From assembly GCF_000620045.1 (NCBI RefSeq), contig NZ_JHVH01000014.1:1-64000 (forward strand): DNA of 64,000 bases. Direction: 5' to 3'. Positions 26,101 to 35,004 of the stretch are shown piece after piece. Within the stretch, counting starts at the first letter, position 1, and every line of letters starts with the position of its first letter. The notes beneath the pieces were generated by a model. That model saw nothing but the letters and a program-made list of their open reading frames with translations. It was not told the DNA's origin and made no database searches. The translations under genes were made by a program, and so were the position numbers. The DNA comes from Halomonas halodenitrificans DSM 735. Lineage in GTDB: Bacteria; Pseudomonadota; Gammaproteobacteria; Pseudomonadales; Halomonadaceae.

Positions 26101-26916
26101 ATGAACAAGACGGCCGTGCGTACCCTCCAGCAGTATCTATCCGACCAGGACGCCTATCACGGCAGTATCGACGGTATTCACGGCCCCCGGACCCTGGCGG
26201 CCGTGAATGCCGCCCTGCAGGGGCACACCGGCCAACTGCCCGACGGGGCCGACGGCTGGAGCGATCGCCGCCGGGCCGTCGCCTGCCTGCAGATCGCCTG
26301 CCGGCAGCAGCAGATCGAGGCCGGTCCCATCGATGGATTATGGGGGCCCCAGACCGAGCATGCGGTGGACGTGCTCCACACCCTCCAGGCCACCGGCAGC
26401 AAGCCGGCCCCCTGGCGCGACCAGCCGCCGATGGATACCAACCCCAACGGCTGGCACAGGGAGAGTGAGCTGGAGTCGGTGCTGGGCTCCCCGACACGCC
26501 GGCCGCCACTGACGGTGGTCTCCTGCCCCTGGACACTTGCGCTGGCCTGGGACCCGAGCACCCACCCGAGTGGCATCGGTTGCCATGAGCGGGTCGCCGA
26601 CAGCCTGGCGCGCATCCTGGAACGGGTGCATGACCACTACGGGCCCCAGCGCCTCAAGGAACTGGGCCTGCATCGCTACGGCGGCTGCTACAACAAGCGC
26701 CGCAAGCGCGGCGGCACCCGCTGGTCGACCCATGCCTGGGGCCTGGCCATCGACTGGGACCCGAGCCACAACAAGCTGAAATGGGGGCGCGACCGGGCAC
26801 GCCTGGCCCGGCCGGCGTATGACACCTGGTGGCGGCTCTGGGAGGAGGAAGGCTGGGTCAGCCTGGGGCGCACACGCAACTTCGACTGGATGCACGTGCA
26901 GGCGGTCAAGCCCTGA
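26101..26916 (+). CDS. M15-family peptidase with two peptidoglycan-binding repeats
   Basis: The 271 residues hold two PG_binding_1-like repeats (about 3-42, SIDGIHGPRTLAAVN; about 53-95, PIDGLWGPQTEHAVD) and an M15 (VanY/L-alanyl-D-glutamate peptidase-like) domain. The zinc ligands are H211 and D218 in STHAWGLAIDWD and H265 in FDWMHVQ. GAGGAGGAG precedes the ATG. There is no signal peptide, so without help it would stay in the cytoplasm, as phage endolysins do before holin release. No phage genes lie around it. It is either a captured lysin or a cell-wall enzyme exported in another way. Confidence 0.82.
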   Translation: MNKTAVRTLQQYLSDQDAYHGSIDGIHGPRTLAAVNAALQGHTGQLPDGADGWSDRRRAVACLQIACRQQQIEAGPIDGLWGPQTEHAVDVLHTLQATGSKPAPWRDQPPMDTNPNGWHRESELESVLGSPTRRPPLTVVSCPWTLALAWDPSTHPSGIGCHERVADSLARILERVHDHYGPQRLKELGLHRYGGCYNKRRKRGGTRWSTHAWGLAIDWDPSHNKLKWGRDRARLARPAYDTWWRLWEEEGWVSLGRTRNFDWMHVQAVKP

Positions 26917-26923
26917 CGCCCCC

Positions 26924-27898
26924 TCAGTCGCGCAGGATGGTCATGCGACGCGATTCGTCTTCGGGAAAGACCCGACCGCTCTGCAGGGCAACAAACAGGT
27001 GTTGAAATACCACGCCGGGCTCGCCGGGCACGATGCCCGACCGAAAGTAGGAATGCCCCTTGGGGAAATCGTAGCGGGTGTTGACGTCGTCGCAGTCGAC
27101 CGCAAACACATTGCGTGCCACCCGGGTCATGTCCTCCGGGCCGCTGTGGCCGAGCCGCCGGGAGGCGATGCGGTTCTTCAGGTTGGAGGCCTTGCTGGCA
27201 CGCAGCGCCAGGTCATCCGAGGCGAAGTAGACGGTCACATTGCGCGAGCTATGCACGATCGGCTCACCGCTGTGTCCCGCCTCGAGGGACTCGTTGACGA
27301 TATCGGCGGCGATGAGGAAGGTATTGCGAAACAGCAGCGGCACGCCGCCCGGCAGCGAGTACTTGCGCCAGACGCGAAGGGTCTCGCGTAGCACACGGTT
27401 GCCCATGGAGTGAGCCAGCACGTTGATGCGCTTGAGGCAGGGGGTCGGGTCATGCGTGAACTGCTCGTTCTCGCGCCAGTCCAGGAAACGCTGCAGCACC
27501 CGGGCGAAGGAGAAGCCGCTCAAGTCGGCGGACTCCTGGTCGTCCCAGTAGTCCTTCACCACCCCCAGGTCGTTGTCACAGGGCCATACCAGAGGCACCA
27601 CCAGCACCTCGCCGGGCTCGGTGGCATCGCAGAGTCCCTGGAACTCGCGAACCGCGGTGAACACATCCTCGGGCAGGTTGGAGAAGCCGTGAATATAGAT
27701 CAGCACCTGGTCGACACCGGCTTCCTTGAGCCGCCGGAGGAAGGCCGAGCTGCCGATTTCCCGGTAGGCCTCCTCCCCCTGGCGCTCGCAGTAGAACACC
27801 GAGTTGCTGGCGGCGTTATTGTTGAGGTCGAAGGTGAAGTTCCGGTCGACCCGGGTACGGATACTCTGGGTAGGAAAGCGGTTGGTAATAAACAGCAT
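26924..27898 (-). CDS. DUF900-type alpha/beta hydrolase
   Basis: The 324 residues match the DUF900 branch of alpha/beta hydrolases, which begins with a MLFITNRFP-like strand and carries LIYIHGFSN (oxyanion region), the nucleophile elbow AHSMGNRVLRE and an Asp in LIAADIVNE. The catalytic His is probably in DFPKGHSYF near the end. There is no signal peptide. The ATG at 27898 follows GAGGTGG; eleven upstream codons are open but lack a site. The substrate is unknown. It converges on the peptidase gene with a 7-base gap. Confidence 0.8.
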   Translation of the reverse strand: MLFITNRFPTQSIRTRVDRNFTFDLNNNAASNSVFYCERQGEEAYREIGSSAFLRRLKEAGVDQVLIYIHGFSNLPEDVFTAVREFQGLCDATEPGEVLVVPLVWPCDNDLGVVKDYWDDQESADLSGFSFARVLQRFLDWRENEQFTHDPTPCLKRINVLAHSMGNRVLRETLRVWRKYSLPGGVPLLFRNTFLIAADIVNESLEAGHSGEPIVHSSRNVTVYFASDDLALRASKASNLKNRIASRRLGHSGPEDMTRVARNVFAVDCDDVNTRYDFPKGHSYFRSGIVPGEPGVVFQHLFVALQSGRVFPEDESRRMTILRD

Positions 27899-27987
27899 GG
27901 CGGCCACCTCGCAGTAAGGCGGCAAGATCACCGCCCTACCTTGAAGTTAGCAGCTTGTGACAGAAAGTTATCCGTTGGGCCGCCCCA

Positions 27988-28362
27988 TTAACCCGTCTCG
28001 GCGCGCAGGTGCGGCTCGAGCATGGCCAAGTATTCGGCGAGCACCCGGGCGTTGTTGTGGCGTTCATCCTTGGCGGCAAACACCAGGGTCACCCTCTCCT
28101 TCAAGGCACGCCGCGCCAGTGGCCTGAGGCGCTCGCGATGCGCCTTGAGCTCGCCCAGGTAGCGGCGGCGGAATTCGCCCCAGCCATAATCGCCGGCATG
28201 GAAGGCCTTGCGCAGCGTATCGCTGGGGGCGGCTTCCTTCGGCCACTCGTCGATGCTCGCGTCATCCTTGGATACTCCCCGGGGCCAGAGACGGTCCACC
28301 AGCACGCGATAGCCGTCGTCACGATGCGCGGCGTCGAAGGCACGCTTCAACTCCAGGCTCAT
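27988..28362 (-). CDS. DUF488 family protein (YeaO-like)
   Basis: The 124 residues carry the DUF488 signature: YRVLVDRLWPRGVSKDDA, PSDTLRKAFH, WGEFRRRYLGEL, and AAKDERHNNARVLAEYL. The family is widespread and uncharacterised. GGAGGTGA lies just before the ATG at 28362, which decides the start. It is a single gene between the hydrolase and ytoQ-like genes, all on the minus strand. Confidence 0.87.
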   Translation of the reverse strand: MSLELKRAFDAAHRDDGYRVLVDRLWPRGVSKDDASIDEWPKEAAPSDTLRKAFHAGDYGWGEFRRRYLGELKAHRERLRPLARRALKERVTLVFAAKDERHNNARVLAEYLAMLEPHLRAETG

Positions 28363-28424
28363 GAGGGTCACCTCCGTGGAGAATGTTGCCCCCAGTGTAG
28401 CCAATCGACACCGCGGTTTTGAAC

Positions 28425-28865
28425 TCAGGCCTTGAGCACGTAGCGCAGCACCTCGACCACCTGGTCGGTGGTGGTGCACCATGCCTGGGCCTCGGCATCG
28501 ACTTCCTTGAGCGGATGTACGATCTCTTCGCCATGGAGGGTCACATAGGGCTTGCCCAGGGCGGCGCAGTAGCCGGCATCGAAGGCGGCATTCCACTGCT
28601 TGTACTTGTCGCCGAAGCGCACCACCACCAGGTCGCTCTGCTCGATCAGGGTCCGCGTGCGGATGGCGTTGACCTTGGAGGACTGGTGGTCGCGCCAGAA
28701 CTGGCTCGGCGTCTCGCCCAGGTGGTCGCCGGCGGCATCGCTGGCGTCATGATCGGTCACCGGTGCGCTGAACACCACGTCGAGGCCGGCCGCCTCGGCG
28801 CCGTGCTGGATCTCGTCGCGCCAATCGGTGTGAATCTCGCCGGAAAGATAGACGTGAAAGCTCAT
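28425..28865 (-). CDS. YtoQ-family protein
   Basis: The 146 residues match the YtoQ family: FHVYLSGEIHTDWRDEI at the start, VFSAPVTDHDASDAAGD, FWRDHQSSKVNAIRT, then DLVVVRFGDKYKQWNAAFD. The fold is related to nucleoside 2-deoxyribosyltransferases; no activity is established. AAGGAG precedes the ATG at 28865. Confidence 0.87.
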   Translation of the reverse strand: MSFHVYLSGEIHTDWRDEIQHGAEAAGLDVVFSAPVTDHDASDAAGDHLGETPSQFWRDHQSSKVNAIRTRTLIEQSDLVVVRFGDKYKQWNAAFDAGYCAALGKPYVTLHGEEIVHPLKEVDAEAQAWCTTTDQVVEVLRYVLKA

Positions 28866-29003
28866 GACAGGCTCCTTGCACAAGTAACAGAGTGGTCAGG
28901 CATCATAGCCTAGAAAGGCATTATTGGAAAAGCATTCCAATTAATCGAAAGGCGACGCTGGATCGCCCTGCCGGCCACCGAAGGCCGCCACGACCCGCGC
29001 CGC

Positions 29004-29849
29004 TCACCGGGAACTCGCGACCACCGAGTCGCCGACGACCAGCCTCGCGCCGTCGCCAAGCAGCAGGATAGCGTTCTGGCCGAAGTACCCCCCCGGGGCC
29101 AGGCGGGTATTCATCTCCACCAGGGTGCGCAGTGGCTCGCCCGGCACGGCAATCTCGCCGCTACGCTGGTCCACGGTGGTAATCTTGCAGCGCTGGCAGG
29201 GCTTGCGCAGCCCCAGCCGCCAGCCACCGTCGGCGGCCGCCAGCTCGTGCCAGCCATCCTCGGCGAAGGGCGCCGCGTGATCCACCACGATGCTGGGGCG
29301 AAAGCGGCTCATGGGTACCGACTCGAGCTCCTTGGCCGCCAACTGGCGATTCAGCGCGTCAAGCGATGCCTCACCCACTACCAGGAAGGGGTAGCCATCG
29401 GCGAAGCCGGTATGCGCCTGCTCCCCGGAAGCGAGGAAATGCGGCTCGACGCGGCGCCGGTGATCGGGCGCGAAGCGTACCAGGCGCAGGCCGCTGCCTC
29501 GGATATCGCCCAGCACCGCTCTCAGCCATTCCCTGGCCTCGTCCCCCTCATCCAGGGCGGCACAGCGATCGTCCCAGACATGGACCCACAGCCGTTGCTG
29601 CCCCTCTCCCTTCAGGGGCACGCGTAATGCCTCGGCATCGGGGTGGCGCAACACCAGGGCATCGGCCTCGAGGCTGACGCGGATGGCCGCCATGGCCGGC
29701 AACTGGCGCTGGGTCACGAAGCGCCCCACGTCGTCGACCACCATCCAGCGGCGATCCCAGGCGAGCCCTTCGGGGGTAAGCTCGACCTCGTTCAGTGCGA
29801 TGGCGCCCAGGGACTTGACCGGATAGATATTGAGCTGAGTGATCTTCAT
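29004..29849 (-). CDS. MOSC-domain protein (YcbX-like)
   Basis: The 281 residues have an N-terminal MOSC beta-barrel (MKITQLNIYPVKSLGAIAL, GLAWDRRWMVVDDVGRFVTQR) and a C-terminal MOSC domain with the conserved Cys in LRKPCQRCKITTVDQ. YcbX-type proteins use molybdenum cofactor to reduce N-hydroxylated compounds. The usual C-terminal ferredoxin domain is absent, as in many short members, so reduction would need a separate partner. The ATG at 29849 follows CCGGAG. Confidence 0.87.
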   Translation of the reverse strand: MKITQLNIYPVKSLGAIALNEVELTPEGLAWDRRWMVVDDVGRFVTQRQLPAMAAIRVSLEADALVLRHPDAEALRVPLKGEGQQRLWVHVWDDRCAALDEGDEAREWLRAVLGDIRGSGLRLVRFAPDHRRRVEPHFLASGEQAHTGFADGYPFLVVGEASLDALNRQLAAKELESVPMSRFRPSIVVDHAAPFAEDGWHELAAADGGWRLGLRKPCQRCKITTVDQRSGEIAVPGEPLRTLVEMNTRLAPGGYFGQNAILLLGDGARLVVGDSVVASSR

Positions 29850-29901
29850 TCGACGGCTCCGGGGCAGGGAATACCCCAAGCCTAACCCAGCCGAGGATGG
29901 G

Positions 29902-30252
29902 TTACAGCCGGCTGGTCTCGATGACATAGCCGATGATGGGATAGCCGGCCTTGCGGGCCGCCTTCTCGGCTTCCAGCTGTGCCTCTATCTTGGAGATGCT
30001 CGACGAGACATGCTCGAACTCGGTGTCCATCTCGAGCTGCTTGGTGCGTACGGCCAGCTTGACCCGATGTCCGGTCTTCGGCGCTCCCTCGGGCTTGCTA
30101 CGGGGTGCCTTTACCCTGGTTTCCTCATCGGAGTCGGTCGGCCATTCCGGAGGAGAAGTGGCCGCCTGCCTGCGGGTTTCCTGTGCCTTATCCATGAAAC
30201 TGTCGATATCACGGCGCATTTGCCGCTCGAACTCGCTAAGTTCCGTTTCCAT
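29902..30252 (-). CDS. Hypothetical protein with helical ends
   Basis: The 116-residue product (from the ATG at 30252, which follows GGAGAC; the frame is also open from 30276) is not recognised. Its N-terminal third is charged and helical (METELSEFERQMRRDIDSFM), the middle is Pro/Ser/Lys-rich and likely disordered, and the end contains another helical stretch (EMDTEFEHVSSSISKIEAQL) before a short hydrophobic tail. TATAGT lies just upstream of the 30276 ATG and may be the -10 element, which favours the later start. It precedes the MOSC gene on the same strand. Confidence 0.55.
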   Translation of the reverse strand: METELSEFERQMRRDIDSFMDKAQETRRQAATSPPEWPTDSDEETRVKAPRSKPEGAPKTGHRVKLAVRTKQLEMDTEFEHVSSSISKIEAQLEAEKAARKAGYPIIGYVIETSRL

Positions 30253-30400
30253 CATGTCTCCGTCTGCTTCAATCATGGTAGGACTATACCAGAACTCGAG
30301 CGATTACCACCCCGTGAGATCGCCCCGGGTTTGTCGAATGCCCCTTTCCCGGGGCAGACTGGCGATGCATTTCCCCACCCGAATAATGGAGATCTCCCCC

Positions 30401-30877
30401 ATGACGATAACGACCGGCGAACGCATTCCCGACGTGACGATCAAGACCAACGGCGCGGAAGGCCCCGAGGACATTCACACCAGCGAGTTCTTCAGCGGCA
30501 AGAAAGTCGTGCTGTTCGCGGTACCCGGCGCCTTTACCCCCGGCTGCTCCAACACTCATATGCCAGGCTTCGTGGTCAACGCCGACAAGCTGAAGGCCAA
30601 GGGGATCGATGCCATCGCCTGCCTCGCGGTAAACGACGCCTTCGTGATGGGTGCCTGGCAGCAGGACCAGAACGCCCAGGCCATCACCATGCTGGCTGAC
30701 GGCAATGCCGACCTGACCCGCGCGCTGGGACTCGACATGGACGCCAGCGGTGGCGGCATGGGGACTCGCTGCAAGCGCTTCGCCGCCATCGTCAATGACG
30801 GGGTGGTCGAGTATCTGGGTGTCGACGACAAGGGCGTCGACAAGAGCAGCGCCGACACGGTTCTGGCCCAGCTATAA
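30401..30877 (+). CDS. Peroxiredoxin (Prx5-like)
   Basis: The 158 residues form an atypical 2-Cys/1-Cys peroxiredoxin of the Prx5 type, reducing peroxides with thiols. The peroxidatic Cys lies in [17 protein letters not shown] (about Cys49). A second Cys in [11 protein letters not shown] is common in bacterial Prx5 proteins. There is no fused glutaredoxin domain. GGAG lies about eight bases before the ATG. It is followed after 26 bases by a VOC gene and may share its transcript. Confidence 0.92.
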   Translation: MTITTGERIPDVTIKTNGAEGPEDIHTSEFFSGKKVVLFAVPGAFTPGCSNTHMPGFVVNADKLKAKGIDAIACLAVNDAFVMGAWQQDQNAQAITMLADGNADLTRALGLDMDASGGGMGTRCKRFAAIVNDGVVEYLGVDDKGVDKSSADTVLAQL

Positions 30878-30903
30878 GCGCTTGCGTGCTTCAGGAGAGT
30901 GAT

Positions 30904-31329
30904 ATGAGCCTGTCCCCGTTTCATCTGGCGATCCCGGTCCATGATCTGCCCGCGGCCCGCGCCTTCTACGGCGAGGTATTCGACCTGGAGGAAGGACGCT
31001 CGAGTGAGCAGTGGGTCGACTTCAACTTCTTCGGGCACCAGTTGGTGATCCACGAACACCCGCAGACGCCCACCCAGGAGCAGGCCCATACCAACCCGGT
31101 GGACGGCCACGACGTACCGGTGCCCCACTTTGGCGTGGTGCTGGGCTGGGATGAGTGGGAGGCGCTAGCCGAGCGCCTGCAGGCTCGCGATACGACGTTC
31201 GTGATCGAGCCTCATGTGCGCTTCCCGGGTCAGGTGGGTGAGCAGGCTACCATGTTCCTGCTCGACCCCTGCGGCAATGCCCTGGAGTTCAAGGCGTTCA
31301 AGGATATGAATCAGCTGTTCGCCAGGTAG
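30904..31329 (+). CDS. VOC (glyoxalase/bleomycin-resistance) family protein
   Basis: The 141 residues show the VOC fold: [21 protein letters not shown] (metal His), [15 protein letters not shown], then a second half with [16 protein letters not shown] and the closing [15 protein letters not shown] (metal Glu). Such proteins bind a metal and act on small molecules; this subgroup is often called glyoxalase-like and lacks a tested substrate. AGGAGAG precedes the ATG. A strong terminator follows. Confidence 0.88.
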   Translation: MSLSPFHLAIPVHDLPAARAFYGEVFDLEEGRSSEQWVDFNFFGHQLVIHEHPQTPTQEQAHTNPVDGHDVPVPHFGVVLGWDEWEALAERLQARDTTFVIEPHVRFPGQVGEQATMFLLDPCGNALEFKAFKDMNQLFAR

Positions 31330-31356
31330 CTTCCGAGCTTCGCCAGCGAAATCCGA

Positions 31357-31400
31357 AATCCAACACGGCCGTGGCAGATCTACCGCGGCCGTGTTGGATT
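31357..31400. terminator. Bidirectional terminator hairpin
   Basis: AATCCAACACGGCCG pairs perfectly with CGGCCGTGTTGGATT around a short centre. It lies between the convergent VOC and ZIP genes, with A/T-rich outer arms that suit both strands. Confidence 0.8.
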
Positions 31401-31417
31401 ATTGCAACGCCCGCGAA

Positions 31418-32251
31418 TCAGCCCAGGGACACATCCAGCACCATCATGACCGCGAAACCGGTCATCGTGGCCAGGGTCACCAGGTCGATATTCTCGTACT
31501 TCCGCTGGGATTCGGGAATCAGCTCCTCCACCACGACAAAGATCATGGCACCGGCGGCGAAGCAGAGCGCATAGGGCAGAATACCCTGCATCTTCATGAC
31601 GAAGATCGCGCCGATGACGCCGGCGATCGGCTCGACGATGCCCGACGCCTGCCCCATGAAGAAGCTCTTCCGCTTACTCATTCCCTCACGTCTCAGGGGC
31701 ATGGCGACCACCGTGCCTTCCGGGAAGTTCTGGATGCCGATGCCTACGGCCAGAGCGAAGGCACCGCCTATGGTGGCGGAAGGCAGATCGGCAGCCACCG
31801 CGCCGAAAGCCACGCCGACGGCGAGTCCCTCGGGGACATTGTGCAGCGTGATCGCCAGCACCAGAAGGGTGCTGCGTTGCCAGGTCGTCTTGACGCCTTC
31901 GCTCTTGTCCATCCCGAGTCCGGGATGCAGGTGGGGCAGCAAGCGGTCGGCCAGCCGCATGAAAATCCCCCCGCTCATGAAACCGATCACCGCGGTCAGC
32001 CAGGGGATATGCCCCAGTTGCTCGGCCATCTCGATGCCCGGAGACAACAGCGACCAGAAGCTCGCCGCGATCATGACGCCAGCCGCAAAGCCAAGCATCG
32101 AGTCCATGAGGCGGGCGTCGAGCCGGTTGGTAAAGAACACCATCGACGCGCCAGCGGCCGTGACGCCCCAGGTAAAGAGGGTGGCGAGAAGCGCTTGCAG
32201 AACAGGGTCTAGCTGAACAAGAAAGTCGATCACTCGTGAGATACCATTCAC
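31418..32251 (-). CDS. ZIP-family metal transporter
   Basis: The 277 residues have about eight membrane segments. The ZIP signature HNVPEGLAVG is in segment 4 and NFPEGTVVA in segment 5; these His, Asn, Asp and Glu residues bind the transported metal (Zn, Fe or Mn). A His-containing loop (LLPHLHPGLGMD) lies between segments 3 and 4. The open frame begins with a GTG at 32251 without a good ribosome site, so the exact start is uncertain. The protein sits in the inner membrane. Confidence 0.88.
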   Translation of the reverse strand: MNGISRVIDFLVQLDPVLQALLATLFTWGVTAAGASMVFFTNRLDARLMDSMLGFAAGVMIAASFWSLLSPGIEMAEQLGHIPWLTAVIGFMSGGIFMRLADRLLPHLHPGLGMDKSEGVKTTWQRSTLLVLAITLHNVPEGLAVGVAFGAVAADLPSATIGGAFALAVGIGIQNFPEGTVVAMPLRREGMSKRKSFFMGQASGIVEPIAGVIGAIFVMKMQGILPYALCFAAGAMIFVVVEELIPESQRKYENIDLVTLATMTGFAVMMVLDVSLG

Positions 32252-32417
32252 AGGTAAGGATGGCCCAGGCGTTGGAACTGGGGTTCACTACGCGCACAGG
32301 AGACACCATCTCCGTTACCCATGTCCATTCTGCTGGCCGATGAAGCGACCTACCGGCAGGAGACGCCGGCGGCGGGCCCCTTTGCAGGGGCGATCATCGA
32401 CCGCCCCAGGACGGCGT

Positions 32418-32987
32418 TCACTTTGTGAACATCAGGTTGAAGCTTACCGGTACCGATGTGCTGATGGAGGAAAGACCGGCAACCTCGCGCAGGGCCTCGA
32501 CGCCCTCGCCCAGCCCGAAATCCTCGGCGGAGATGATCACGGGATGCACCGAGCTAATCACCAGGCTCGAATCGTCGAGGCGTAGTGCCTGCATCTCGGC
32601 CTCCAGCTCCAGCGTCTCACCGTGCAGTGTCAGGCTCAGGGTCTGGGTCGCCTGACGATGCTCGCCTGCCTGCATGTCCGACAGGGTTTCCTCGCCCATT
32701 GCCACACTCACCTCGGCCTCGCCAAACTCGCCGGTCTCGAACAGCATTTCCTGCATGCGTTCGTTGCGAATATCGATGCCGGTTTCGACGCTAGCCAGGT
32801 CGATCACCACCCGACTCTCTTGTGCGTCGATGGTGCCGGAGAGGGTGCCAAAGGAATTGATCTCACCGGTGGAAGCATCCTTCACGGAAACGTAATGCAC
32901 CGAGGAGCGCTCCTCGTCCAGCTGCCAGGCGGCCTGGGCCCAGGCCGGCGTGGCCAGTAGCAGCGCGGATACTAACAGTACTTTCAT
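32418..32987 (-). CDS. YceI-family periplasmic protein
   Basis: The 189 residues start with a signal peptide cleaved near AWAQA|A (about 19) and continue with the YceI lipocalin-like barrel: WQLDEERSSVHYVSVK, GEINSFGTLSGTID, VVIDLASVETGIDIRNERM and the final STSVPVSFNLMF. YceI proteins bind polyisoprenoid-like lipids in the periplasm and are often base- or stress-induced. GGGGAAAG precedes the ATG. It is a single gene. Confidence 0.9.
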   Translation of the reverse strand: MKVLLVSALLLATPAWAQAAWQLDEERSSVHYVSVKDASTGEINSFGTLSGTIDAQESRVVIDLASVETGIDIRNERMQEMLFETGEFGEAEVSVAMGEETLSDMQAGEHRQATQTLSLTLHGETLELEAEMQALRLDDSSLVISSVHPVIISAEDFGLGEGVEALREVAGLSSISTSVPVSFNLMFTK

Positions 32988-33180
32988 GGCGACTTTCCCC
33001 CCTACAAGAATTCATGTCGACAGTGCCAGCTATCACCATAGCCCGCCACTTGCCGAGTGCAAGATGCTCCACATCGAACGCCTGGTGCGGCTCTCATACA
33101 TCGACCTGATAACGGAGCTGGCAGGGCCTCGGACCGGCCTCCGGTCAGCGTATCATCGCCTGGCGGCCCTGAAACGCAAC

Positions 33181-33208
33181 GCGGCCGTGGCATTCTTGCC
33201 ACGGCCGC
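33181..33208. terminator. Hairpin after the enoyl-CoA hydratase gene
   Basis: GCGGCCGTGGC-attctt-GCCACGGCCGC is a perfect 11-bp stem lying 23 bases past the stop of the minus-strand cluster. There is no long T-run, so it may end transcription weakly or protect the 3' end. Confidence 0.5.
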
Positions 33209-33230
33209 GCTGTATCACGGACGGCTCGGT

Positions 33231-34004
33231 CTAGAAGTTCGGCTTGCGCTTCTCGACGAAGGCGCTCATGCCCTCGGGCTGCTCGTCGCCGGCGAAACAG
33301 AGGGCAAACAGGGCATTCTCAAGCGCCAGGGCGCTGTCCAGATCCTGGTCCATGCCGTCGTGGATCGCCTGCTTGGCGGCGCGCACCGACTGCGGCCCAT
33401 TGCTACCCAGCTGCTGACTCAGCTCCTCGACATAGTCTTCGAGCTCCGCCTGGGGCATGACCCGATTGACCAGGCCGATGCGCAGCGCTTCCTGGGCGTC
33501 AATCTTGCGACCGGTGGTGCACAGGTCGATGGCCATGGCCGGGCCGACGCGCCGCGGCAGGCGCTGGGTGCCACCGAAGCCGGGAATCACGCCGAGCAAC
33601 ACCTCGGGCTGACCGAAGATGGCGTTATCGCTGGCCACCGCCCAGTCACAGGCCAGGGCCAGCTCGCAGCCACCGCCCAGACAGAAGCCGTTAACCAGTG
33701 CCACGGTGGGCACCGGCAAGGCCTCCAGGCGCTTGACGGTATCCAGCGCCTGGCGGGCGAACTCCCGGGCCTGCATGGGGGTCTTGTCGCGCATTTCGGC
33801 GATGTCGGCGCCGGCCACGAAGGACTTCTCCCCGGCACCGGTGATGATCACGGCACGCAGGTCGGAGTGGCCCTCCAGATCGACCAGCACTCGCTCCAGC
33901 TCTGCCAGCACACCGCTGTTCAGGGCGTTGAGTGCCTTGGGGCGGTTAATGGTCAGGCGCACGATACCGGCGTTGTCGACCACATCGATCAGCTTCTCGC
34001 TCAT
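33231..34004 (-). CDS. Enoyl-CoA hydratase (crotonase family)
   Basis: The 257 residues match bacterial short-chain enoyl-CoA hydratases, which add water to trans-2-enoyl-CoA. Both catalytic Glu residues are present: E114 in GGGCELALACD and E134 in QPEVLLGVIPGFGG. The oxyanion-hole and CoA-binding segments (FVAGADIAEM) are normal. It is the last gene of the minus-strand acd-acs-hbd-ech cluster, separated from hbd by 118 bases holding a strong hairpin (34049-34081). Confidence 0.92.
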   Translation of the reverse strand: MSEKLIDVVDNAGIVRLTINRPKALNALNSGVLAELERVLVDLEGHSDLRAVIITGAGEKSFVAGADIAEMRDKTPMQAREFARQALDTVKRLEALPVPTVALVNGFCLGGGCELALACDWAVASDNAIFGQPEVLLGVIPGFGGTQRLPRRVGPAMAIDLCTTGRKIDAQEALRIGLVNRVMPQAELEDYVEELSQQLGSNGPQSVRAAKQAIHDGMDQDLDSALALENALFALCFAGDEQPEGMSAFVEKRKPNF

Positions 34005-34048
34005 GGTAGGACTCCTCGGGTTGTTGTTGAGAGACGATTGAGACGATA

Positions 34049-34081
34049 CCGCCCAACCCTAGCGAACGCTAGGTTGGGCGG
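34049..34081. repeat. Perfect-stem inverted repeat inside the beta-oxidation cluster
   Basis: CCGCCCAACCCTAGCG and CGCTAGGTTGGGCGG form a long stem with one bulge and a two-base loop, between the hbd stop and the ech start. It lacks a T-run. It may be a processing or stability element, a weak terminator, or a small palindromic repeat. Confidence 0.6.
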
Positions 34082-34122
34082 CAATCCCCCCTTGGCAGTA
34101 TCCGGGATAAGGAAGCGTCGTT

Positions 34123-34968
34123 TTAATAGACGTGGAAGCCGCGGCCACTCTTCCGCCCCAGATAGCCGGCGGCGACCATGCGCTTGAGCAGCGGGCAAGG
34201 ACGATACTTGGGGTCGCCGAAGCCCTCCTGCAGCACCTCCATGATCGAGAGACAGACATCCAGGCCGATCAGGTCGGCCAGGGCCAACGGCCCCATGGGA
34301 TGGGCGGCGCCCAGCTTCATGGAAGCATCGATGTCCGCCGCGCTGGCCACGCCCTCCTGGAGCAGGAAGGCGGCCTCGTTGATCATCGGTACCAGCAGGC
34401 GGTTGACCGCAAAGCCCGGGGAGTCACCGATCGCCACGGCGGTCTTGCCCAGCGCCTGGGTCAGCGCCTCGATGCGCGCCACGGTGGCGTCGGACGTCTG
34501 CTCGGCACGGATCACCTCGACCAGCTTGAGCACCGGCACCGGATTGAAGAAGTGCATGCCCACCACACGCTCGGGCCGCTCGCACACGGCGGCGAGCCGG
34601 GTCAGCGACAGCGAGGAAGTATTGGACGCCAGGATCGCCTCATGGCTCAGGCGGCTCAGATCGCGAAACAGCTTTTCCTTGAGGGCCGGCTGCTCGGGGG
34701 CAGCCTCGATGATCACCTCGCAGTCGCGCAGGGCATCCAGTGCGGTGGTGGTGTCCAGGCGTGCCATGGTCTCCTGCTGGTCGGCCGCGGCGAGTTTCTC
34801 CTTGGCGACCAGCTTGCCCAGCCCCTTGTCGATGGCGCCGCGAGCGCGCTGGAGCTGCTCCTCGGCCACGTCATAGAGCCGGACCGAAAAGCCGCTCTGT
34901 GCCAGCACCTGGGCGATGCCCTGCCCCATGGTGCCGGCGCCTACCACACCGATCGCTTGCTCACTCAT
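34123..34968 (-). CDS. 3-hydroxybutyryl-CoA dehydrogenase
   Basis: The 281 residues form an NAD(P)-dependent short-chain 3-hydroxyacyl-CoA dehydrogenase. The dinucleotide-binding motif is VGAGTMGQGIAQ at about 9-20; the catalytic His and surrounding loop are in GMHFFNPVPVLKLVEVI. The C-terminal helical domain ends PLLKRMVAAGYLGRKSGRGF, as in Hbd/PaaH. The ATG at 34968 follows AGGAGAG. It would oxidise the product of the adjacent hydratase. Confidence 0.92.
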   Translation of the reverse strand: MSEQAIGVVGAGTMGQGIAQVLAQSGFSVRLYDVAEEQLQRARGAIDKGLGKLVAKEKLAAADQQETMARLDTTTALDALRDCEVIIEAAPEQPALKEKLFRDLSRLSHEAILASNTSSLSLTRLAAVCERPERVVGMHFFNPVPVLKLVEVIRAEQTSDATVARIEALTQALGKTAVAIGDSPGFAVNRLLVPMINEAAFLLQEGVASAADIDASMKLGAAHPMGPLALADLIGLDVCLSIMEVLQEGFGDPKYRPCPLLKRMVAAGYLGRKSGRGFHVY

Positions 34969-35004
34969 CTGCACTCTCCTGTGATCTGTTTCTTGTCAAC
35001 CGTC

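Noticed and set aside
33057..34187. Plus-strand open frame opposite the enoyl-CoA hydratase
   Set aside because: The hydratase on the minus strand has both catalytic Glu residues; this frame has no recognisable domain.
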